This document shows positions 37,145 through 48,713 of a DNA stretch of 64,000 nucleotides, in pieces. The position numbers were made by a program, and so were the translations under genes. Below the pieces are notes generated by a model. The model made no database searches. It saw only the letters and a list, made by a program, of their open reading frames with translations, and was not told where the DNA came from. How positions within the stretch are numbered: position 1 is the first letter of the stretch; the number at the start of each line of letters is the position of its first letter. The DNA is from Trichopria drosophilae (Eukaryota; Arthropoda; Insecta; Hymenoptera; Diapriidae), in the NCBI GenBank assembly GCA_030407085.1, contig CM059584.1, forward strand, positions 104,283,001-104,347,000. Direction: 5' to 3'.

Positions 37145-37443
37145 CACCGTGAAAAATTTCCTTGGAAATTTTACTATTCTATACGGTTTTTAAGGGACTG
37201 ACTTGCATCAGGCGAAAATTTCCTATCTTTTTTTTGCTGAAATTTACTAAAATTTTTGTTTTTTTTATCATACCTTTTCGGAATTTTCAATGTTAGTTTT
37301 GCCGAAAATTCAGAATGTTATGGTAAAAATTACGCAAATTGTAGTGAATTTTAGTAAAAAGATAGGACATTTTCGCCTGATGCAAGTCTGTCCCCTAATA
37401 ATCATGTAGAATAGTAAAATTTCCAAAGAAATTTTTCTCCGTG
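37145..37443. mobile_element. TA-flanked MITE with about 110-bp inverted repeats
   Basis: CACCGTGAAAAATTTCC at the left and the inverse CACGGAGAAAAATTTC at the right are flanked by TA (37143-37144 and 37444-37445). Arms share GGAAATTTTACTATTCTA and GACTTGCATCAGGCGAAAA with few changes. TA flanks suggest a Tc1/mariner-type mobiliser. No coding sequence is present. Confidence 0.85.
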
Positions 37444-37923
37444 TATGAAATGGTGTAAGTCAATATATATTCTATTGGAAATTTAAGAACGCGGTTTTCT
37501 AACTTGAAGATAAAAAAAACATGAAAATTCGATATTTCAACTATTATAAAATAGTCGATAAATAGTTACTATATAAAATGTTGAATGAAGTTGATCAAGA
37601 ATAAAAGTAGATCTATTGCAAATACAAAAAATGTTAGGTTAGGATGAATAGTGAACTACGACAAAATGTTCAAAGAGGGACCAAAAGTATTAAATTTAAT
37701 GATTTTTTAAAAGAGTTTTATTGATAGGCCACATTTTACGTTAGGTGTACACGTAATTGCAAAATACCATACATTTTTTTAAGTTTAATTTCTTGTAATG
37801 ACAGAAACTTGTCTGGTCGAATAGAAGTAATTCAATTTTAGTTTTAAAATATCATTTTTTTTAAGATGGTACTTAAGAAAACTGACGTATTGTGTTTTTA
37901 TTTGCGAAAAAAAAGGACCTTAA

Positions 37924-38587
37924 CCCCTTTAATGGTAGGCGTTTTCAAATAAAAAGTGCCAAAACTGGTACGAGCCAGTTTTCGTCCAATTTCGATGACA
38001 ATGTTGATTAGGGGGTTTTGAGGGTCGCTGATCACGAATCTGATTTCAGAATTTCAAAATTCAAAATGGCGGATCCAAGATGGCGGACCAAAATGCAAAA
38101 AGTTACTTGATGTAACAGAAATTTGTTACTCGGGAGTTTTTGGGGTCTAAAAAACTCTCTATCCTCTTCTTTTCGGTGAGCAGAAGAAGGAGAGAATGGC
38201 ATAGCTGCGCAAAAATATGCACACTTGCCCGCTCCTCTCGTAAAAAAAACTACTAGTGCGGACAAATGATCAGCACTAGTAGTGTTCACTAATACTAATT
38301 TCGTGCACTATTAGATCACTAGTGCAATTCTGCAGTCTCGCAAGTCTATGGCAAAAGTATTTTGTGAAATACATGAAATTGAGGTCGCTAATATAAGGTC
38401 AAAATGTATTTTCCACATTCGGTCTGCCATTTTGGATCTACCATATTGAATTTAGCAAATTTGACGTCGGATTGGGCAATATACAGTACTTTAACTTATT
38501 TAAATTTATTTTACACCATATTAGGTCAGCCATTTTGAATTTTGAGTAACCGATGACAATTTCTTAATCAGCGACCCGAAAAAATAA
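37924..38587. repeat. Inverted ATGGCGGA repeat with a TTAA-type left end
   Basis: TTAA at 37920-37923 is followed by CCCCTTTAATGGTAGGCG, which resembles the piggyBac-type ends seen at 32264. Further in, GGGTCGCTGATCACGAATCTG and TTCAAAATGGCGGATCC (38056-38072) face the inverse GCCATTTTGAATTTTG near 38529 and AATCAGCGACCCG near 38569. A matching right terminus was not found, so this is a truncated or rearranged element. The 85-codon minus-strand frame is a shadow. Confidence 0.55.
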
Positions 38588-38681
38588 TACGTAGAAAAAT
38601 TCATTTAAGTAGTAACAGTCTGTTTAAACTGCCAACAAAAGACTGCGGACTACTGCTTAGATTACTACTTTTTTCTATGTA
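38588..38681. mobile_element. Small MITE
   Basis: ACGTAGAAAAATTCATTTAA with GTAGTAACAGTC at the left is mirrored by GACTACTGC...GTAGATTACTACT-like sequence ending TTTTTCTATGT at the right. It is about 94 bases long and non-coding. It lies directly beside the ATGGCGGA repeat. Confidence 0.5.
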
Positions 38682-40857
38682 AAATCCGCGACTTCAACAA
38701 CGATGTTTTAAACTTTAACACTTTCTAAAACGCTCAAATTTAGTATTAGGTGTTAGCTCTCATTATACTGTAAACGAATTTATCAGTTTCGGAGGTTCCA
38801 TCTAGTGCACGGAAATCACGTATGCTCGTGGGCATCCTCCTTTCAAGCTTTGATTTTTAATACATTACTATATTATTAGAAACAAATAAAATTAGTTCCT
38901 AATGAATTAATGATCAATCCATATTTGATCAACAGTGGATGTGTTAAAAATACGTTATTTGAGAGGATCATGGATTACAAATTGATTTTTAATGGGAACT
39001 TATCAGGCACATCATATATTTTTGTTAATAAGTGGAAACGTAATTATTTTTTATTCAGAATTAAGAATTTAATCCTAACGATTTTTTTCTATTTTAATCA
39101 ATTCTAAAATAATAAAAATAGCATTTTATATAACTCGATATACCAAAATTGTGAGATCATGATAATTAAATTGTACGGGGAACAAATGGGATGCGAGCAA
39201 TGTGAAATTAAACACTATACGACTTTATTTTATTTTTGGATTTTGGTCGAATATAGGTATATTATTACGAAAATAGTTATAAATTATTACACAACTAATG
39301 CTTTCTATATTTTCCACTCGGTTGCTTTGTACACTTCCTTACTTTATTGGTTTTTAGTGTTTATAGAATAATTTAATATGAATTTCCCACGCCCGTCAGT
39401 GCACTCGCTTGTACAAATTTAATTTGCAAATCCGCAAGACATGCCCGAAACCCAAGTAAAGATATTGCATTACCACACAGCTTACGTACCTCCGCATTCA
39501 GTGGCTGATGAAAAATACAAAGCGCAATTCGAATCGCTTGATAAAAGGAAGAGCATTTCTCACTCACATATAATCCAGGGAAGATTGAGAAGGTATGCAA
39601 GATTGAAATCGATTTCTTCTTTAGCACATTATTTCTTTAATCATTTATTGAGTCACGCCGTTGAACCATTATGAGAATGACAAAAGAAGGCAAATGCGAG
39701 TTGGAAAAACAAATTGACCGTGAAATACGAACTACTTCAGAATATCATTTATACTAAAAGATAAAAATTGGATGTAAATTATGTGAGATTCTTCAAATTT
39801 ATTGTTTAGAAGACTATAAATGTGACAGAAATATTTGTTTAAGGTAGTGAGACCTCGAGATATGTTTCGGAAAAACATTTAATACCGTTTTTAAAAAATT
39901 TATTCTCATTATTAATAATAATATTGGCAAGACAAAACAGTACTCCTCTTAAACAAAAATTGTGACCTGAAAAACAAACAATTTTATTAATGACTCAAAT
40001 TTTTTCAGGTCTCAATTTTTTTTTCACGAGCAATAATACTTTATTCCTTCAACAATGACATTATTCGTAAAAATTAAATATAGAACCACTGTTTCCAAAC
40101 ATACTATATCCCGGAGTCTAACTACCCTAATATAGTATTTACACAAATTAAGGACATTCATTCGGTTATGTGTAAAAGAAACAGAAAACAAAAGTAATCA
40201 AGTAATAAATAAAGACGTGGCGTACGTCTTTGACGATGTGTTGCATATTTTTAATTTTTTTAACTAATTTTTTTTTTGTGACAGAAACTCGTCATAAATA
40301 TGGTGAAAGATCTGACAAGTAGATATTACTAAAAATTATATGAGCATAAGCTGAAACATGTCGAGTCCAGAATAATTATTAATCAGTAGCTGTGAGAGGC
40401 AAAATTAATTATTTTCAAGTCATTCGCGGCATTTTAACAGTCAGTCGTAATTACTGTTAACATCGCGTGGTACTTTTTGGTTAGGTTCTGACGTATTCGC
40501 TTATTTTTCTAGCAACGTAGAGAGAGAGCTGCATTTAAAGTTACACATAATTTGTTGCAGAAAAATGCTATTTTTTCTATTAAATATAATGGTAGTTCTA
40601 ATTTTTGTATATAAAGTTGATGAAACACTTATTCTTTTCCACCTGGAAAAGTGTTTCCGAGTCCTAAATTTTAAGATATTGTATGTAGGGTCTGAAATAA
40701 AAAATTCAACGCGTTGATGCTCACTGCTCACAACGACCTCCGAAATTGAAATTTGTAAACAATTTCAGGACGCTCGAACTAAAAAACTCTAGGCATCTTC
40801 AAAAACATGATAAGAGTGAAAAGTTCTCGGAATTAATTACAAAGAATGATGTTAAGA
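38682..40857. other. Unassigned sequence, mostly AT-rich
   Basis: A somewhat GC-richer patch at 39390-39670 has overlapping open frames on both strands (84 and 77 codons) without recognisable domains. Nothing else stands out. Confidence 0.4.
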
Positions 40858-41112
40858 ATTTATCATCCGGTGTCATTCAGTAGATAAAAGAAACTCTACT
40901 CTTAACGTTTCGACAGCCATGCTCGTCCTCATCGGAAAACTAAAACAAGATTTTATTTTTCACTACACTTTCTGTAGAATTTTATAACATATTATGTTCA
41001 TAAAAAAACAATAAAAATTAATAAATAAATAACACAATTTTTTCACCAAAGTTAAAATTAAGTTAGAACTTGGATGACAGTAAGTTCTGTGTTGCCATGT
41101 TCAAATGGAAGC

Positions 41113-41496
41113 ACTATGATAATCTCTTAGAAATTTCACGCAATACAATGTATAACCTAAGAGAATATATCAACAACAAAATTTAACTACCGTTGGTGAA
41201 CTATAGTCATTTTATTAATTAATTTTTGTTCCTTGATACCGACTTTAAGTGGACGTTTGATCTCTGGGAGAAATGGTTTATTTCAGAAATGATGCACATT
41301 CATTTGCGAAAACTCCCATAAATAAAAAGAAGGATACGCAAAATCTATATTCCAACTATACTAATTATTGAACACCTTGAAAAATTAATTAATAAAATGA
41401 CTATAGTTTTTCAACGGTAGTTACATTGTGTCGTTGATATTCTCTTAGGTTATAAGTACATAGTATTGTGTGAAATTTCTAAGAAATTATCATAGT
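41113..41496. mobile_element. MITE inside the 2.2-kb element (1 of 3)
   Basis: ACTATGATAATCTCTTAGAA at the left and the inverse ACTATGATAATTTCTTAGAA at the right begin arms of about 115 bases that also share CCTAAGAGAATAT and AACTATAGTCATTTTATTAA. Non-coding. Confidence 0.82.
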
Positions 41497-41498
41497 TT

Positions 41499-42109
41499 AC
41501 TTCGACCCAGACCATAGGTCTGGCGAAGTATTGAATTTGGTAAGTTCCCGACAAAAAATTACCCTATAGTTTTTCATCAAATGTCGATGTTTCAGGCCCT
41601 AAGGAACCCAAAGCAACAATAAAAAAATTGGTATTAGGTTGTACGTCCGTTCGTCCGTCCGTGGGCAAAATTTTGTATACGCGATATCTCGCGACTGGCA
41701 GGACGAATTTAAAAAGTACAAACGGATTTGGGTTTCTCTTGGCCAAACTTATATCTGATTAGTTTTTGGAGACAATGCATACTAGATTATGGGAAGGTTT
41801 AACAAAAAAACGCTCAAAAAAACACGTTTTTTCCATTTTTTAACAAAAAATACATATCGTACAAAAAAATGTTTCAAACAAAAAATATAGAACATCGAAT
41901 TCTCTACAAAAAAGGTTGTATTCATTTCTTCGTAAAATCAACGATAATGCCGTAAAAAACGGAAACCGAAGTATCCCACATATAACAAAATTTATTTCCT
42001 GCAACCCGACCTGTCAAAAACTCGACTAAACCGCGTTATTTAAGCATCAGTGTGAACAAGACGTGCTCATTTATCAGTGCTTCGGCTGACCTGCGGTCGG
42101 GGTCGAAGT
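41499..42109. mobile_element. Inverted-repeat element inside the 2.2-kb element (2 of 3)
   Basis: ACTTCGACCCAGACCATAGG at the left is mirrored by the inverse of CCTGCGGTCGGGGTCGAAGT at the right. The left terminus itself is a local palindrome (TTCGACCCAGACC/GGTCTGGCGAA). The interior has CGTCCGTTCGTCCGTCCG, then TACGCGATATCTCGCGA, a wording often seen in insect repeats. The 60-codon minus-strand frame is a shadow. Confidence 0.65.
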
Positions 42110-42140
42110 TTTGAAAATGCTCATTTTCAATTTTAATATA

Positions 42141-42595
42141 GGGTGAATATGCCAATGAATGAACGACTACCAATGAATGGACGATTTTCTACATATTTCC
42201 ATTTCTTATGAATGTATGATGCACAACATGCAACAAAATACATATTTTTATGTTCTTTGAACATTCAAAACAATATTTACGGTACTATTGATCTTCCAGT
42301 GTTTATTATTTTGTAAAATCAAAGCAAAGTTTTAAAGCCATCCAAAACTGGTACTGAAAACGTCCCATTTGATTTAACCCGTCTATTCATTGGGGTTTAG
42401 CGGATTTTTTTACAAACGTATGAAGACGAGGTTAATAATTAAATAAAATCAAAGGTTGAACTACACGGTCATAAAGAGCAGAGTCTAACGATTCTAATGT
42501 GGTATCATAATTAAATTTTCATTAAAGAATTCAAAAGTTACAATCGATCAAAGTGTGAAAAATGCTTAACTGTCCATTCATTGGCATATTCACCC
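42141..42595. mobile_element. MITE inside the 2.2-kb element (3 of 3)
   Basis: GGGTGAATATGCCAATGAAT at the left is mirrored by ATTCATTGGCATATTCACCC at the right. AATGAATGGACGA-type phrases recur inside. Non-coding; the duplication at the insertion site is unclear. Confidence 0.8.
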
Positions 42596-43075
42596 GATTT
42601 AAGGAACAAGATATTGTTACAATATATGTATAGAAACTACTCGAACCTAACGATGCTAGAACTACCCTCTGCCGCCTTCTTTCCTGGCAGTGTTAAAATG
42701 GGAATATTCTCGGAGGCATCAGCCTTTCGTCAGGGAACTGCAATACGAATTTAGCCAAAATTGTAGGCATCCGGGTCGAAGGCATCTAGTTTCCATTTAA
42801 ATTAGTTAGTCGCCTTTAATATTTTGACATGGCAACACAGAACTTACTGTCATCCAAGTTCTAACTTAATTTTAACTTTTATTTATTTATTAATTTTTAT
42901 TTGTTTTTTTTATGAACATAATATGTTATAAAATTGTACAGAAAGTGTAATGAAAAATAAAATCATGTTTTAGTTTTCTGATGAGGACGAGCATGTTCGT
43001 TCAAACGTTAACAGAAGAATTTCTTTTATTTACCTCTAATTAGCATTCATGATCCGGAGATCGATAAATTCTTTT

Positions 43076-43825
43076 CAATATCAAAATTACAAAGAATGTA
43101 CAAATGCATTATAATAACGCATTTATAAACAAAATAGTGCGGAGTTACTCATTGATATGTAATGATATATTATTATTATAAAATTTGTCTCGAATACAGC
43201 TTGTTATGGTTAAAATTAGTAAAAAATCAGATTCTTGGTATTATAGATCTTTTACTAAAAAAAAATAACATTATAAGGCTTAATTATATTATTGGGTTAT
43301 TGATGTCAACCACTAAGTATGAAAAATGTGTGTGTAAATAACCTGTTTGCGTATTATTATCACAGAACTTTTAATTTCTTCGGACTGCATATATGAAAAA
43401 TTAATAAATCGACCACTATCAGATTCTTCATCCCTGTAGCGATAATATGTAGAACTATATGCCTATTGCTAAAATACACGTTTCATCGTGGTTCCCCTAT
43501 GTGGACTCATCAGTAAGACGATAGCGGACCTGTCTTAGACGTGTGCATGGTTTTATTTTGAAAATTGAGATTTTAAATATTTCTAGCAGAGGAGGAATGC
43601 TAAAAGTATTGAAAGAATATCTAAGCATTAATTGGTAACGGGATGTCGTTACACGTGCTTAAATACTTGCATTCCTTTAATAAAAAAAATATATATAAAT
43701 CAAGTATTTTACTTTCTTAACAGCTTGAAATTAAAATTAGTCAAAAATCAGATTCTTGGTATTACGGTTATTTTACTTACGACGACATTTATATTCTTAT
43801 GGTTAATATTTGATTTTTGGTGAAG
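43076..43825. other. AT-rich stretch upstream of a candidate exon
   Basis: No gene or repeat is recognised. CAGATTCTTGGTATTA occurs at both 43228 and 43748, each preceded by TTAAAATTAGT-AAAAATCAG, so about 30 bases are directly repeated 520 bases apart. Confidence 0.45.
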
Positions 43826-43911
43826 ATGGCTTCGAAAGTTGATAATTCCGGCAGCTTTGTCGTGGACCTCATTTCTCGGCTTACAGGAGAAAGCGACGAA
43901 ATGATGAAAAG
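43826..43911 (+). CDS. Candidate first coding exon (family unknown)
   Basis: ATG at 43826 sits in a strong start context (A at -3, G at +4). It opens a frame of 28 codons plus two bases that stops at a consensus 5' splice site, AAAAG followed by GTACGT (intron would start at 43912). The peptide is MASKVDNSGSFVVDLISRL then TGESDEMMKR; codons such as GTC, GTG, GAC, CTC and GGC are unlike the AT-rich surroundings. A TGA lies in frame 15 bases upstream, as expected for a 5' UTR. The next exon was not found in the window. I recognise no protein family. GC-richer sequence continues downstream to 44345, so the richness may reflect a wider functional patch rather than coding alone. Confidence 0.3.
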
Positions 43912-44345
43912 GTACGTGGTTTCGCGTAATTACCTTCCTTGTAGGAAGGTTGAAAGTGTTTTGGAAGGCAGGGCCTGAGTTGGCCGCCATTCTCCTCACG
44001 AACTGACACATAACGGGGGGTGAGGTGTCGGGAAGGAGTAGTAAGAAACTTTTGGAAATCGAGGAATTTCTGCTTGGTATTCGTGGTGCGAGTTTCGTGG
44101 GTGGAGGGTCGTGATTGAATCTACCATGCCGACCATGGACCCTTCGAATATACGTTTTACCGGCTTTTCCATTCCCATGTACATCAACGGGGACACGAAG
44201 CGAATAGTTTTATTATAGCAAGCACGTTGACCATAACGCCATGGACCCCCTGGTGTCAAAACGCATCGTCCCTGAGAGGAAGCAGGAGGCAGTAAAGCGA
44301 CGGACGCAATGAAATCCGCAATGGGCGACTTGATTTTGAGACAAT
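43912..44345. other. GC-richer unique patch
   Basis: This 430-base stretch is distinctly less AT-rich than its flanks and has no repeat signature. Minus-strand frames of 87 codons cover 43748-44011 and 43996-44259 but have no recognised domain. A tight hairpin, ACCTTCCT/AGGAAGGT with a 3-base loop, lies at 43932-43950. It may be conserved intronic or promoter-proximal DNA. Confidence 0.4.
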
Positions 44346-44737
44346 AGAACCACTGCCAACCTTTCGATAAAAGATTTCAACGCACCTGTGGCCTTTGATG
44401 AAAATTAGGTCCTTTTTTTAGAAATTGGTACCCTTTCTTTTGGAGACAGTCGTAAGAGATTTTCTTTGATGAAAGGAATAAAAGCAACATTTAAAGTAAT
44501 TCAGAATGTTAATAAAAAATTTGGTTTAGGTTTCTGAAGTTAATTAATGTTACTGAATTAGAAAAACTTGGAGTAACATTTTAATGTGATTTGTAAACGA
44601 CTGGTGAAAACTCACAATTTGATCGGCCATATGAAACTATTTCAATTTACTGCGATCAAGCGCTGAAGATCTGATTGGATCCGATCGCAACGCGGACTTC
44701 CTAAGCCTACCACTTCTCAAAGGTGACAGGATATATG

Positions 44738-44790
44738 TTCCCCGGAATATTGTTCCCGGAAAATTGTTCCTGGAAATTCGTTCCCTGGAA
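44738..44790. repeat. Four-unit 14-15-bp repeat, each a TTCN3-4GAA palindrome
   Basis: TTCCCCGGAA (44738-44747), TTCCCGGAA (44753-44761), TTCCTGGAA (44767-44775) and TTCCCTGGAA (44781-44790) follow at spacings of 15, 14 and 14 bases with TGTT/CGTT-type linkers. TTCN3GAA and TTCN4GAA are the known binding forms of insect STAT (Stat92E). The block may be a regulatory STAT cluster or just a short minisatellite. Confidence 0.6.
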
Positions 44791-47700
44791 AACAAAAATC
44801 TTAAAAATTGTTTGATTTTCCACATCTTAAGTATGGTAGAAGTAATTTGTTGCGTGGCTCACTTCAAAGTCTGACTGAATAAGTAGTAACGGCAATTTTT
44901 TATGACGCCTCTGTTTCATCATACTACTTGAAGTGATTTTTCATAACCCTTCTATCTACCTTTTCTTTACAATATTATTATGATAGTTTTTTTTTATAAA
45001 ATAACAAATAATAATTAAATTGGTTTTAAGCGGACTTCTGACCTACCAGGATGTACCTTTCCCCTCAGTACAAGAAAAAATTTTGTTGAAAATTTTCCTC
45101 CGAATATGAAGGCGAAAAATTAAAATTGGAAGACACTAGACTCCCTTCCCCAAGCATGCAGGAAACTTCATGGAAAGGACCACAGATTTTTCGAGCGACC
45201 TCAACGTTTCGGATCTATCGACCCCTCTTCCGGAGTCAATGATTATCGAGACAGAATCGTTACTTTAGATTATTTATTTTTTATTTTATTTAATAACGTT
45301 TATAAATTGATGCGATATGTCACTTTTTGAATTGTTAGATTTTTGTTATACCTTCCACACTGAAAATATCTGATAAATTTAATCGTAGTAGGCTTAAAAA
45401 TAGTAAAAAGAACTACTTTTTTAAGGTATATTTTAATATCTTCTCAGGAAAATTAACTTCTACAAATATAACTGCATTTATAGTTATTTTAACGAAATTC
45501 AAACGGCAGGATTGATACTATTTATTATGATTTGTTTCATTTGCAATTAATATTAATACGTTAAAGCTCAGTATTGTCCCAATATGTATTTTATAAAAGC
45601 TACGTTGAGTGGGTGAATCGCACGTGATTACTTTATATCTAATTTCGAAATGTTTAATTTAAGAAATATTTGTTTATTATTTATTATTTGTCATGATTTA
45701 ATTTACAAATTTAAATAAAGTCAGTTAAAGGCCAATAAACAAAATTGAGTATACCATGTAGTAAAGCAATATTTTATTTCCAATGAAAATTTACTCTTGG
45801 GGATTCAAAATAGTACCGATATTTATATCCTATTTTTTATGACAATCACCGTAACAAAGATTGATTGTATTTTGTTAAACGTGCATTTTGTATGTTTGCA
45901 GTAAAATTAGTGCCAGTCGCAAATTCGAATTTTATTTGGATAGCGCAATACCTGCATTTGCATGCATTGGTTATTACGACTACAAAAATCTCTTTTACGT
46001 GTCATATTATATTGTCAGTTTGAATTTTGCGATTCCGTAGTATAATTATGGTAAACGCATAAAAATATAGTTTGCATATAATTAATTTATATGGCTTACC
46101 CCAACTTTTATCAACGGTTTATTGTTTTGTAACTTTTTAAAAAATATGTATATTTATTAAATATATCTCAAATATTGACCGGACTATTTTCAGGGATGGA
46201 ATGCTCTGACGATAAAAATTCTTTAGTATAGAAAAAATATATAAAAAAAATTGTTGCTTGACATTCTAATCGATGTATTTTTTGTTGTAATTTTTCGACC
46301 GAATTTGAAAAGGTATTCAAAATTAAACGAACACGTGCGAAGATGAGTATATAACTTTGGATATTTATTCTTCCTTTTCTACACTTTAATTAGTGAGTTT
46401 ATTTTGGGTATCTAATTAGTAATATTTTAATTCTATCTGATTATATTCATTTCTATAAATAGAAAGACTGCGTATAATTTAAATAAGAGTCATTTGATAT
46501 TATTTAATAAATATATTATTATTTTATGTTACTACTTTGGCAAATTTCAATATTTCTACTACGATGTATTCTTACGAACTTCGGTAATAGCCTTCGTTAG
46601 TGGTGATACTAATTTCTATGTTACTTGATATTTACACCAAATAAAGGAAATCGATAGTCATATTCTGACAGATTCTTACGCCTGCTGTCTACAAACGAAT
46701 ACAGTGGGGTCTAAATAAGGCTCGTTATATCGTCGAGGGGCGACTTTTGTGAGGGTCCTAAACATTGAATTGAGTTTTCTTAATATTATCGAAGAAAACT
46801 GTTTGAAAATCACGTAAAAATGTTTAGTACATGCATTCTTAAAAAATCGGACAGATTTCGATCCTTGTGCAATATGTCACATAAAGTTGCATGTATCACG
46901 ACTCAAACAATTTTGCCATTTACTTCATATAATATAATATTATTAAGTATCTTTTTTGTCCACTAAAAAATTATGAAAAATTAAAAACGTGACATCATTA
47001 TATCGCGCACGCATCATCGCGATATTATTTTTATTTACTTATCGTTAATTAGTTTTATTAATTATTTCATTTTCTCATAATGTAAGTAATAACAAAATAT
47101 GTGTAAAGGAACAGTTATATATCAATACAGCAAATCCAACTAGCCATAGTGAAATAAATATTTTTTAATATTATTTATTTATACAAAACTATCAAAAATA
47201 AAATTGTATTTTAATTTCGGTAACCTTCATTAATGGATCATTTTAAGAGAAAAACTTAATATGCGATTTTGAGATGAATTTTTATATTTAATTTTGTAGT
47301 TAAAACAAATTTTACTAAATTGTTGTTATTAAATAAAATTTGTGTTATTAAATACAAAATTTTGTGCACTAATTAAATATATTTTAACAACAAATATATT
47401 TTATTATTATTTTTTATTTCGATTGATTTCTCATTTTATTTTATCAGTGCAAACTCCGAAAACTCAAAACAACTACTGTTAATTTAGAGTACTAATTTTG
47501 GGTACCTCATCTCAGATGTCATTCTAAAACTGTAATGTATCTGTCATTCTATCTGTAATGTATTGAATCATTTTTTTTAAATTGTTCACAAATATTAATT
47601 ATTTTCAAGCATTTATAATTTATATATTCAATTAAACTATATTTTAAAATAAATCAATAAAATAATTAATGTTTGTTATGTTTTTTTATGTAGATCACAA

Positions 47701-48308
47701 TTTATTTTAAAATACCATTTTGGCCATAACGTTATTTGCTCTGTTTTTTAAGTTTAAATAAACCAATTAAACATTCCAAATCACTGAAACATAAAATAAA
47801 TTACGTATTTACAATGATTGATTATAATTATTACACATTAGTTCTTTTCAAAAAGTTAAAATATTAGCAATATCAAGAAACACGTAGTCACACCATTCTG
47901 TACAGCATCAAAAGATCATGAAGCACATCGTTTAGGCAATATTCTGATTGGTATACAATCTTATTGACTAACATCATAGAGTGTGAGAGTACTGCGATAC
48001 TACACGGGGCAGTAAATCTGCCCCAACGCATTAGTTTTATTGGAATCTACCTACCCCAATAGAAAATGCAATCGATATAAAATACGCAGCTGTGAAACAT
48101 TAAAAAAGCAACGTGGCGTAGCAAATTTTGTCGAGCAACGTGTATATTTTTTCGACAAATTTAATAGTTCATAGGATAAAGTTTTTTTTTTAATCTAAAT
48201 TTCCAAGTGATCGATGACTAATGAAATAAGAGATTTATTTAGTAATGATAGATGAGTTAAATTGTTGAAATTTATTTAATTATTAAATTTTTGAACAATC
48301 ATTATTGG
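44791..48308. other. AT-rich sequence, no gene recognised
   Basis: The phrase CGGATCTATCGACCCCTCTTCCGGAGTC (in two parts, near 45210-45238) preceded by AACGTTTC resembles the AACGTTTCGACAGCC phrase at 40906. CAGTGGGGTCTAAATAAGG at about 46704 could be a decayed pogo-type end. GGGGCAG/CTGCCCC forms a perfect 7-bp hairpin at 48006-48024. The rest is AT-rich with nothing to report. Confidence 0.4.
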
Positions 48309-48711
48309 GTTCTTTATTTCAGGGCATCCTTTGGTCTTTTTATGGCATTCCATGTTATGCAGGAACGACTTTAAAAGGAATCTGACAGTTATTAAAAAAA
48401 TTGGACTCAATTAGTCGAAGTTGCAACAAAAATCGTCTTTTTTCAATGAAAAACAATGTTGACTTTCAACCCGCGAGTGGCACGTGTTAATCAACTTTAA
48501 TCGATGTGCCAATTTTTTGTTATTTTTATTCATGAAATGGAACACCTTGTGAGGGTCAGACCGAAGAAATTAAAAAATGACCAAAATAAGGGCCACTCTA
48601 ATGTCTACCTACAGACATACCAAATGAGTAAGCTGACGGTTTCCTAGTGTGAGGGTACACTAGGGAAACGTACTCATTAGTGCGAGATCTTCACTAGTGT
48701 GAGGTTCACTG
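48309..48711. mobile_element. Partial pogo-like MITE, copy of the 59736 element
   Basis: TTATTTCAGGGCATCCTTTG and ATGAGTAAGCTGACGGTTT match the element at 59736-60487. The right terminus CACTAGTGTGAGGTTCACTG followed by TA is complete and is the inverse of the CAGTAGAACCTCAC-type left end there. The left part is missing or too diverged to place. At about 48602 this copy lacks the insertion carried by the other copy. Confidence 0.65.
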
Positions 48712-48713
48712 TA

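Larger units (their letters stand above)
40858..43075. mobile_element. 2.2-kb element with about 250-bp terminal inverted repeats
   Basis: The left arm (40858-41105) and right arm (42826-43075) are inverted copies for about 250 bases: AAACTTGGATGACAGTAAGTT-type sequence (as AGAACTTGGATGACAG and its inverse CTGTCATCCAAGTTCT), ATAACATATTATGTTCATAA, and CATGCTCGTCCTCATC with its inverse GATGAGGACGAGCATG. Three smaller inverted-repeat elements sit in a row inside. A residual stretch at 42596-42826 may be its original interior. Confidence 0.75.

Noticed and set aside
40895..40950. Hammerhead ribozyme in the arms of the 2.2-kb element (inverse strand C-(C/T)GATGAG...CGAAAC wording, also at 42975-43015)
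   Set aside because: The words CTGATGA and CGAAAC are suggestive, but the bases between them do not form a proper stem II, no stem I complement is found, and the left copy has CCGATGA.
46704..48711. Full-length 2-kb pogo-like transposon from CAGTGGGGTCTAAATAAGG to the right end at 48711
   Set aside because: The proposed left end does not match the inverse of the right end well and no transposase frame lies between, so only the right part is annotated.
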